64,000 bases of DNA from JADJPO01 sp963750395 (lineage in GTDB: Bacteria; Actinomycetota; Actinomycetes; Actinomycetales; Kineosporiaceae). The notes beneath the pieces are model-generated. The model ran no database searches, had not been told where the DNA came from, and saw only the letters and a list, made by a program, of their open reading frames with translations. Positions 57,450-64,000 of the stretch are shown piece by piece (the stretch's first letter is position 1; each line of letters begins with the position of its first letter). The stretch lies in the NCBI GenBank assembly GCA_963750395.1, contig CAVVQM010000012.1, positions 1 to 64,000 on the forward strand, given 5' to 3'. The position numbers and the translations under genes are program-made.

Positions 57450-59528
57450 ATGGCCGGATCACGGATCAGCTCGGGGCTGGGCGCGCTGACCGCGCTCGCC
57501 CTGGCCGGTGGATTGCTCGTCGGCGCCGACCGGCCGGCCGCGCCGGCCGAGGCCGGCGACCTCTCCCTGGAGGACGCGGCGCCGGTGGCGCTGCACACCG
57601 TGGACAGCTGCGCGGCGCTGCTGGACCGGTATCGCACGCTGGCCCAGGACGACGTCCCCCCGTGGGGGATGCCGGTCGACGCGGCGACGAGCTCGCCCGC
57701 AGCCCGGGAACAGGCGGGAGGCGACGTGACCGGCGATGCCGCGTCCGGGAGCCAGGCACTCACCTCGCGGACGGGGACCACCGTGCAGGTCGCCGGGGTC
57801 GACGAGGCCGATCTGGCCAAGCGGGTCGGATCGGACCTGCTGGCCGTCCTGGCACCGGGTCGGGACACCTACCTGCGGTTGATGCGCACCGACGACAGCA
57901 CCGGATCCGTCCGCCAGGTCGGCTCGATCGAGCTGATCGGCTACCCGCGCAGCCTGCTGGTCGAGGGCGACACCGTGCTGGTGATCTCCGAGGCGCTGTC
58001 GGGCGTCCGGCGCGCGGCGGGCGACATCTCGCCGTCCACGATCGCGCCCTGGAATCCGGCCACCCGACTCGACCAGATCGACGTCACCGACCCGGCCCGG
58101 CCCCGCCTGGTGTCCTCCCTGACCGTGGACGCCTCGGCGGCGGGGGCCCGGATGATCGACGGCGTCGCCGAACTGACCCTGACCAGCCACCCCACGTTCG
58201 CCTATGAGATGCCCGGACCGCGGGAGGGAGACGGCACCGATCGATCCCGCCTCGACCGGACGGACATCGACGACTGGCTGCCGCAGGCGCGGTTCACCAC
58301 CACGGCCGGCGCGAGCCGCACCGAACGGCTCGTGGCCTGCACCGATGTGGCCATCCCCACCGAACCCTCCGGGGCCTCGACCGTGACTCTGCTGACCGCC
58401 GACCTGCGCGGCGACGGCCTGGCGGCTCGACGGACCACCGCGGTGCTCGCCTCGGCCGCCACCGTCTACGCCGACCACGACCAGGTGGTCGTGGGTACGT
58501 CCGCGGTCAACGCGATGGATGGCGCCTCCGGCGAGCAGACCACGCGGCTCTACGCCTTCGACCGATCCGGCCGGGGCGTGCTCACCTATGTGGCCGGCGG
58601 GCGGGTGCCGGGACGCCTGCTCAATCAGTTCTCCCTCGACGCCCACGACGGGCACCTGCGCGTGGCGACGACGCGGGACGCCGCCGGCCCGGTTCCCGGT
58701 CCCCGTCCCGTGGACATCCCCGAATCGATGGACGGCTCCGGAGTGACGCCGGACGAGCCGGTCACAAGCCCGGCACCCCCGACACTGCCCGAACCGACAC
58801 TGCCCGAACCGACACTGCCCGAACCGACACTGCCCGAACCCACACTGCCCGAACCGACACTGCCCGAGCCCACCCGGCGCACCAGCGACAGTCTGGTGTC
58901 GGTGCTGACCCGCGACGGGAACCGGCTGGTGTCGGTCGGCCGGGTGGACGGGCTCGGCCGGGGGGAGCAGATCTACGCCGTCCGGTTCCTCGGCGACCTC
59001 GGCTACGTCGTGACGTTCCGCAGGACGGACCCGCTGTACGTGCTCGACCTGTCCGACCCGCGGGCTCCGCGCAGTGTCGGAGAACTCAAGATCCCCGGCT
59101 ACTCGGCCTACCTGTCCCCCGCCGGGCCGGGGCGTCTGATCGGGCTCGGGCAGGACGCCGACGACGCGGGGCGGACCACGGGGATGCAGTTGTCGGTCTT
59201 CGACGTCTCGCAGTCCTCCGATCCGCGACGGCTCGACCGGATGACCCTGCCCGGGGTCTTCGCCCTGGGTGAGGGCGACCACCACGCGTTCACCCTGGCC
59301 GGTGATCTGATCCTGGCCCCCTACGCCGGTGGCGGCTCGGGGTCCGGTCTGCTCGCCGTCCGGCTCACCGGCGCCGGGCTCTCCGATCCGGTGCGACTGT
59401 CCCGACACGGCACCGTGGTGCAGCGCACCATCGTCGACGGTGGCCATGTCTGGGCGATCGGCCTGGACGGCGTCGCCGCCTACGACGCGAACACGTTGCG
59501 CGAGACCGACTGGACCGCCTTGACCTGA
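57450..59528 (+). CDS. Secreted beta-propeller domain protein
   Basis: 692 residues from ATG 57450. Residues 1-36 look like a signal peptide (MAGSRISSGLGALTALALAG, ending in an Ala-rich cleavage region). VDEADLAKRVGSDLLAVLAPG marks the family of large extracellular beta-propellers with a C-terminal domain. Later blades include DQIDVTDPARPRLVSSLTVD and LYVLDLSDPRAPRSVGELKI. A (LPEPT) repeat of six or seven units links two halves around residue 450. Function unknown; cell-surface binding is plausible. Confidence 0.85.
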   Translation: MAGSRISSGLGALTALALAGGLLVGADRPAAPAEAGDLSLEDAAPVALHTVDSCAALLDRYRTLAQDDVPPWGMPVDAATSSPAAREQAGGDVTGDAASGSQALTSRTGTTVQVAGVDEADLAKRVGSDLLAVLAPGRDTYLRLMRTDDSTGSVRQVGSIELIGYPRSLLVEGDTVLVISEALSGVRRAAGDISPSTIAPWNPATRLDQIDVTDPARPRLVSSLTVDASAAGARMIDGVAELTLTSHPTFAYEMPGPREGDGTDRSRLDRTDIDDWLPQARFTTTAGASRTERLVACTDVAIPTEPSGASTVTLLTADLRGDGLAARRTTAVLASAATVYADHDQVVVGTSAVNAMDGASGEQTTRLYAFDRSGRGVLTYVAGGRVPGRLLNQFSLDAHDGHLRVATTRDAAGPVPGPRPVDIPESMDGSGVTPDEPVTSPAPPTLPEPTLPEPTLPEPTLPEPTLPEPTLPEPTRRTSDSLVSVLTRDGNRLVSVGRVDGLGRGEQIYAVRFLGDLGYVVTFRRTDPLYVLDLSDPRAPRSVGELKIPGYSAYLSPAGPGRLIGLGQDADDAGRTTGMQLSVFDVSQSSDPRRLDRMTLPGVFALGEGDHHAFTLAGDLILAPYAGGGSGSGLLAVRLTGAGLSDPVRLSRHGTVVQRTIVDGGHVWAIGLDGVAAYDANTLRETDWTALT
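58780..58876 (+). repeat. 15-bp tandem repeat coding LPEPT
   Basis: CTGCCCGAACCGACA is repeated about six times almost perfectly. It forms a rigid Pro/Glu linker within the beta-propeller protein. Confidence 0.95.
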
Positions 59529-59559
59529 CCAGGCCGACGCCGATCCGGGTGAGGCGCTC

Positions 59560-60752
59560 TCAGTAGGTGGGCAGGGCCGGGTCCACGTCGGCGATCCAGG
59601 CCAGCACCCCGCCGGCCAGGTGGACGGCGCCGGGACGTCCGGCGTCGTCCAGGGCGGACAACGCCCGTGCGGAGCGGACCCCGGACTTGCAGTAGAGGAC
59701 CAGCTCACCGTCCGGAACCCGTTGCTCGGCAACCGATCCCGACAGTGCCTCGAGCAACTCTGCGAGGGCCATCGGCACCGACCCGGGGATCGAGACGATG
59801 TCGCGCTCGTAGGGCTCACGAACGTCGAGCAGGGTGAAGTCCCGCCGTCCCGCGGCCCGGTCGGCGAGCATCTCGGCCAGGGTGAGGGCGTCCACCTCGG
59901 CCACGGCCGGGCCGGGCTCGGACAGTCCGCAGAACTGCTCGTAGTCGATGAGGTCGGTCACCGGTTCGCGCTGTGGATCCGGTTTCACCCGCAGTCTGCG
60001 CCAGTCGGCGCCGAGCGCGTCGAAGACGAGCAGCGTGCCCAGCAGCGGCTCACCGATCCCGCAGATGAGTTTGACCGCCTCGCCGGCCATCATCGATCCG
60101 ACGGCCGCGCACAACACCCCGAGCACACCCCCCTCGGCGCAGGAGGGCACTGCGCCGGGCGGCGGCGGCTCCGGGAACAGGTCGCGGTAGACGACGCCTC
60201 GCGGCCCCTCGGCCCCCTCGGGACGGGCCCAGAACACGCGACCTGGCCGTCGAACCGATAGATGGATCCCCACACCTCGGGCAGCCCCAGCAGTTCGCAG
60301 GCGTCGGCGACCAGGTAGCGGGTGGGGAAGTTGTCGGCGCCGTCGAACACCAGGTCATAGCCGCCCAGCACCTCACGTGCATTGGCGGAGTCGAGCCGGA
60401 GCGCGTGCCGCTCCACCCGCACGTGGGGGTTGACACCGGCGATCGCCTCGGCGGCGCTGTCCACCTTGGACCGGCCCACGTCGCGTGTGCCGTGGATGAC
60501 CTGGCGCTGCAGGTTGGAGGCGTCGACCACATCGTCGTCGATGACGCCGAGCACGCCCACCCCGGCCGCGGCCAGGTAGAGCAGCACCGGGCTGCCCAGT
60601 CCCCCGGCCCCGACGACGGCCACACGGGCGGTCTTCAGCCGGCGCTGCCCCTGCACGCCGACCTGCGGCAGGATCACGTGCCGGCTGTAGCGGGCCAGTT
60701 CCTCGGTGCTCAGCTCGGCGAGCGGCTCGACCAGCGGCTCCAGCGGACTCAT
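59560..60752 (-). CDS. moeZ: MoeZ-type adenylyltransferase/sulfurtransferase (one frameshift)
   Basis: About 397 residues from 60752 (MSPLEPLVEPLAELSTEELA). The ThiF/MoeB domain has ARYSRHVILPQVGVQGQRRL, AVVGAGGLGSPVLLYLAAAG and NLQRQVIHGTRDVG, plus the ATP-binding FDGADNFPTRYL. A base is lost near 60,240, and the frame resumes at RVFWARPEG. A C-terminal rhodanese domain starts at LAEMLADRAAGRRDFTLLDV and carries the active Cys in LVLYCKSGVRSARAL. It activates and thiolates ThiS/MoaD/CysO-type carrier proteins for cofactor and cysteine synthesis. Confidence 0.93.
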
Positions 60753-60774
60753 CGTCGCCTCCCGGGTGTCGACG

Positions 60775-61655
60775 TCACGGGTTGGGCCAGGGATTGGGTG
60801 TGCACCCGAGCACGCCCTTGGTCTGCTGCATCATCACCGGCGCCGCCCGCCCCCGGCCGGGGCACCCCACGTGCCCGTACCCGAGCACGTGACCGACCTC
60901 GTGGTTGACCAGGTATTGCCGGTAGCCGTGGCGGTCCCGACCGTAGTCCTCGGTGCCGCGCACCCAGCGGTACAGGGTCAGGATCGCCCGGCGTCCCTGG
61001 GCGCAGGACAGCGTCCCCCCGGTGGCGAGCGGGCTGCACAGCGCGGCGGAGGTGTCGGGGCTGGCCAGCACCACGGTGATGTCGGGCTGCGACCGACCGG
61101 TGTCGTCGATCCGGGCGAACGTCTTCGACCCGCCGGCCCCCCAGCCGCGCGGCGTGGTTGAGGGTGGCCAGCACGAAGTCGGCGAACGCCGTCCCGTCGA
61201 CCTCCAGACCCTGCTCCATCTGGACCCGCACCCGGTATCGGGTGCCGGCCCCCGGGGCCGGCGCGCTGCCGCCGACCGTGACCAGCCGCGTTCCGGCGCG
61301 CTGCGGGACCGCCGTGGACCTCAGCCCGGCCTGCCGGTCCAGGACGGTCACGCCGTCCTCGGCGGTCGGCGCGGCGGACGTCAGGCCGCCGACCGTCGGG
61401 GACGGGCCTGCCGGCCCCGCGACGGACGCCGACGGGGCCGAGGGCCCAGGGCGGGTCGCGACCGGTGGTCCGGCCTGGTCGGCCACGTCCTCGCCGAGCA
61501 CCTGGACGGGAGCGGCCGCGCCGGTCGTGCGCGAACCGGGCCAGAACAGCGCCGCGACCGTCACCACCGTGGTCAGCAGCGCCGAGGGCCAGCGCCGTCA
61601 CCGCCGACGGGCGCAGCCGGATCGGGCGCCGATCGGGCTCGGGCGGGGTGAGCAC
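60775..61655 (-). CDS. DUF3152 protein with metzincin-like motif (two frameshifts)
   Basis: About 293 residues from GTG 61655. An N-terminal TM segment is seen (SAVTALAL, then TTVVTVAALFWPG after an indel near 61,580), then a Pro/Ala linker. The DUF3152 domain begins near TRYRVRVQMEQGLEVDGTAF. After an indel near 61,145 it continues SKTFARIDDTGRSQPDITVV and reaches the conserved NHEVGHVLGYGHVGCPG, a HExGHxxGxxH-like zinc motif. It corresponds to mycobacterial Rv3207c and is probably a surface metalloprotease-like protein. Confidence 0.85.
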
Positions 61656-61728
61656 TCATCGATCGTGCCACGGGGGCCGCCGGTACCATTCGGCCGACCG
61701 GAGCAGACACGCCGGGCAGGAGGATGAC

Positions 61729-62382
61729 GTGACCAGCGAGCCCGCCAGGGACCGAGGACGACCGGCTGCCCCGCTCGCGCTCGGCGCAACGAACTTCTCG
61801 CCTCGGCGCGCGAGGCCTTCGTCGCCCAGGGTTATCACGCCGCCGCGATGGACGACATCGCCGACCGCGCCGGAGTCGAGCAAACCGGTTCTCTACCAGC
61901 ACTTCCCGAGCAAGCGGGAACTCTACCTGGACCTGATCGCAGCGCACGCGCAGGAACTGATCGACTCGGTGGCCGCCGCCCTGGCCTCCACCACCGACAA
62001 CAAGCAGCGCGTGGCGGCCACCCTGTCGGCCTACTTCGACTTCGTCGAGTCCGACGACGAGGGGTTCCGGCTGATCTTCGAGATCCGACCTGACCAGCGA
62101 CCCCGACGTTCGGGCGGCCGTGGACCGGGTGACCTCGGAGTGCGCCGAGCTGTTCGCCGAGGTGATCATGCAGGACACCGGCCTGCCCCGGGCCGAGGCC
62201 GAGCTGCTGGCCGTGGCGCTGGCCGGGATGGCTCAGGTCTCGGCGCGGTACTGGCTGCACAGCGACCGGCGGGTGCCGCGCGAGGCAGTGGACAGGCTGA
62301 TGCGCAGCTGTCCTGGCGTGGTGTCCGGGGCTTCCCGAAGGACGGCGTGGCCGGCAGGGCCCATCCCGGCACGGTCGGTTAG
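61729..62382 (+). CDS. TetR-family regulator (frameshifted)
   Basis: About 217 residues from GTG 61729 to TGA 62380-62382. Indels near 61,790, 61,880, 62,090 and 62,300 break it. The HTH can be rebuilt: LLASAREAFVAQGYHAAAMD, DIADRAGVSKPVLYQHFPSK, RELYLDLIAAHAQELID. The rest is a helical ligand-binding domain. It corresponds to mycobacterial Rv3208 and is divergent from the DUF3152 gene. Its effector is unknown. Confidence 0.87.
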   Translation: MTSEPARDRGRPAAPLALGATNFSPRRARPSSPRVITPPRWTTSPTAPESSKPVLYQHFPSKRELYLDLIAAHAQELIDSVAAALASTTDNKQRVAATLSAYFDFVESDDEGFRLIFEIRPDQRPRRSGGRGPGDLGVRRAVRRGDHAGHRPAPGRGRAAGRGAGRDGSGLGAVLAAQRPAGAARGSGQADAQLSWRGVRGFPKDGVAGRAHPGTVG

Positions 62383-62464
62383 CCTGACGCTCGGGCCGGG
62401 CCACAAGGTCGGCCCGCACACGTGAGCACCACGCCCGCAGGGCGGGAGAAGAGGCAGGACACCG

Positions 62465-62689
62465 ATGGAGGTCAAGATCGGCATCCGGGACGTGGCGCGC
62501 GAGGTCGTGCTGGAGTCCGAGGAGTCCCCGGACGCCGTGGCGAAGCAGGTCGCCGACGCCGTGTCCGCCGGGAGCCTGCTGAGCCTGGTCGACGAGAAGG
62601 GCCGCAAGGTCCTCGTGCCCGGCGACAGGATCGGGTACATCGAGATCGGCGCCGCCGAGTCGCGCAAGGTGGGCTTCGGCACCCTCTGA
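62465..62689 (+). CDS. DUF3107 small conserved protein
   Basis: 74 residues, intact, from ATG 62465. It reads EVKIGIRDVAREVVLESEES, later LLSLVDEKGRKVLVPGDRIG and YIEIGAAESRKVGFGTL. It is conserved in Actinobacteria (TB9.4/Rv3208A in mycobacteria) next to the TetR gene. It has an alpha/beta fold, no known activity, and is likely cytosolic. Confidence 0.93.
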   Translation: MEVKIGIRDVAREVVLESEESPDAVAKQVADAVSAGSLLSLVDEKGRKVLVPGDRIGYIEIGAAESRKVGFGTL

Positions 62690-62715
62690 CGATCAGGGTC
62701 GCGCCGAATCGTCAG
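62686..62715. terminator. Possible weak hairpin between convergent genes
   Basis: CTGACGAT at 62686-62693 pairs with ATCGTCAG at 62708-62715, with a 14-base loop. It includes the stop codons of both convergent genes. No T run is seen. Confidence 0.4.
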
Positions 62716-63401
62716 CGGGATCGTTCAGGGGTCAGGCCGAGACGCCTCATCCGGTCGGCGTGCGCCTCGGTGATCCGGCCGAACATGTGCACCAGATCGG
62801 CCAGGTCGGCCCCGCCCCGGCCGGTCGGCCCGGCGACCAGCAGGCGGGTCAGCGCGTCCCGGTCGGCGGCCACCCGCTGCGCCTGGCTGAGCGCCTCGCC
62901 GACCAGGCGCCGCCCGTACAGCGCCAGCCGCCCGCTCACCCGGGGGTCGGCCTCGATCGCCGGCCGCACCTCGCTGGACGACGAAGTCGGCCTGGTCGGT
63001 GTCTTGAGCACGTCGGTGACCAGGTGCGCGCACCTCGGGGTCGAGGAAGGCGCTCACCTCGCGGTAGAAGTCGGCCGCGATGCCCTCGCCGACGTAGGCC
63101 TTGACCAGGCCCTCGAGCCAGGTCGCGGCGCCGTGCGCTCGTGGAAGGCGTCGACGGCGGCGACGAACGGGCTCCATCGCGTCCTCCGGCCACGGCCCCG
63201 ATCGCCTCCAGCCGCTCGCGCAGCGCCTGGAACCGTCGCGAACTCGTTCACCGCCAGCGACCCAGCGCCGCCTTGGCGCCCAGCGTCGGGGCCAGCTCGG
63301 CGTCGGTGGCCAACCGGGAGAAGGCGGTGAGCTCGCCGTAGGCCAACGCCCCGAGCAGATCGATGACCGCCGGCGGCAGGATCCGGCTCGACGTCGCTCA
63401 T
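62712..63401 (-). CDS. Ferritin-like fold protein (MiaE_2-type; frameshifted)
   Basis: About 228 residues from ATG 63401 (MSDVEPDPA). Indels near 63,385, 63,260, 63,225, 63,185, 63,135, 63,025 and 62,975 break it. Helical landmarks are LAVNEFA, PFVAAVDAFHERT, LVKAYVGEGIAADFYREVS, EVRPAIEADPRVSGRLALYG and LVHMFGRITEAHADRMRRLG. Carboxylate/His helices fit a ferritin-like bundle, as in mycobacterial Rv3210c. Metal binding and substrate are unproven. It is divergent from the DEAD-box gene. Confidence 0.8.
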
Positions 63402-63604
63402 GTCCGGAGCGTACCGAGCCGATGGACACCACTGAGGCAGGATCGGTCACAGCATGTCCCACGGGTGGCGGGCCTGTGAGCAGGTAGGATCTATCCCGTA
63501 CACGGATGACCGGTCGGACGCACGATCGGCTCCGACCGTCGCGGAGCAGGCCCGTCGAGCACCAACGCCCGGCGTGCGGCCCCCGCACTAGCCGAAGGCA
63601 CCGC

Positions 63605-64000
63605 GTGACTTCACACGTCAATGACATGACAGACCAGATCGAGAATGACATCACAGAACAGATCCAGACGCCCCCGATCGAGGCCGGACTAATCGAGGCC
63701 GGACTGGTCGAGGAGACCCTCGACGCCGAGGACGTCGCCGAGGTCGAGGCACCCACGTTCGCCGAACTCGGCGTCCAGGACCAGATCGTGCAGGCCCTCG
63801 ACCGGGTCGGCATCACCCGGGCGTTCCCGATCCAGGCCCTGACCCTGCCGGTGGCCATGACCGGTCACGACATCATCGGGCAGGCCAAGACCGGCACCGG
63901 CAAGACCCTCGGGTTCTCGATCCCGGTGCTGATGCGCGTGCTCGGCCCCGACGAGCAGGGCTTCGAGGATCTACTCGCCCCCGGCAAGCCCCAGGCTCTG
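63605..64000 (+). CDS. DEAD/DEAH-box RNA helicase, N-terminal part
   Basis: 132 residues are present before the window ends. GTG 63605 or the in-frame ATG 63626 may start it. An acidic, repetitive N-terminus (IEAGLIEAGLVEETLDAEDV) is followed by the Q-motif region PTFAELGVQDQIVQAL and ITRAFPIQALTLPVAM, then motif I IIGQAKTGTGKTLGFSIPVL. It corresponds in position to mycobacterial Rv3211 (RhlE-like). Acidic extensions of this type are usual in Actinobacteria. Confidence 0.9.
   Translation, partial: MTSHVNDMTDQIENDITEQIQTPPIEAGLIEAGLVEETLDAEDVAEVEAPTFAELGVQDQIVQALDRVGITRAFPIQALTLPVAMTGHDIIGQAKTGTGKTLGFSIPVLMRVLGPDEQGFEDLLAPGKPQAL

Noticed and set aside
58625..58882. Cys- or Gly-rich repetitive ORF on the minus strand opposite LPEPT repeats
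   Set aside because: It is a by-product of the 15-bp repeat in the coding strand of the beta-propeller gene.

Overview
The window joins two unrelated pieces of DNA. Bases 1 to about 5,709 carry betaproteobacterial genes, and the gene content and protein style suggest Burkholderiales/Comamonadaceae: an MFS transporter tail, a prolyl 4-hydroxylase-like oxygenase, an EamA permease, an Ada-like methyltransferase, a RhlE-type DEAD-box helicase and the start of ettA. At 5,708-5,711 ettA stops mid-gene and an actinobacterial NAD-dependent epimerase begins mid-gene on the other strand. I read this as an assembly chimera rather than natural transfer. The rest (5.7-64 kb) is very GC-rich actinobacterial DNA. 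Many genes, above all before 28 kb, carry single-base indels, so the products described are reconstructed across frames.

From about 6.3 to 19.6 kb lies an integrative/mobilizable element of actinobacterial type. It has a GntR repressor divergent from a WhiB-like gene, a VirD4/TraG-like coupling protein, a run of small overlapping accessory genes, a DUF2637 membrane protein, a roughly 1,460-residue MobF (TraA-type) relaxase-helicase, an excisionase and a tyrosine integrase. No type IV secretion channel genes are visible.

From 19.6 to 27.9 kb, on the minus strand, is the most unusual region. A TIR-NB-ARC-TPR STAND protein (an NLR-like immune architecture) is followed by a tandemly amplified cassette: a three-TM membrane protein plus the TPR tail of the STAND protein without its TIR and NB-ARC parts. 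There are four TPR tails (26 near-identical 126-bp repeats) and three membrane-protein copies, and genes overlap by GTGA at the best preserved joints. This looks like a modular, recombining defence locus. The 3' end of an initiator tRNA gene (28,627-28,700) faces this island.

From 28.7 kb to the end is actinobacterial core genome in the order known from mycobacteria (the Rv3193c-Rv3211 neighbourhood): UPF0182, PDZ/Lon-like protease, zinc protease, NUDIX, DUF45 peptidase, crotonase, ThiF-like protein, ABC1 kinase, quinone oxidoreductase, whiB7, uvrD2, nudC, a phosphotransferase, TerC, adnB/adnA, an alkyltransferase-like protein, a beta-propeller lipoprotein/secreted protein, moeZ, DUF3152, tetR, DUF3107, ferritin-like and a DEAD-box helicase. 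whiB7 has a full regulatory leader: an AT-rich/-35/-10 promoter, an upstream ORF with a strong ribosome binding site, and a terminator hairpin with an alternative pairing partner. This fits antibiotic-responsive attenuation of intrinsic resistance. DNA repair (adnAB, uvrD2, ATL) and sulfur/cofactor metabolism (moeZ) make up much of the rest. I cannot place the host below the level of a high-GC actinobacterium.
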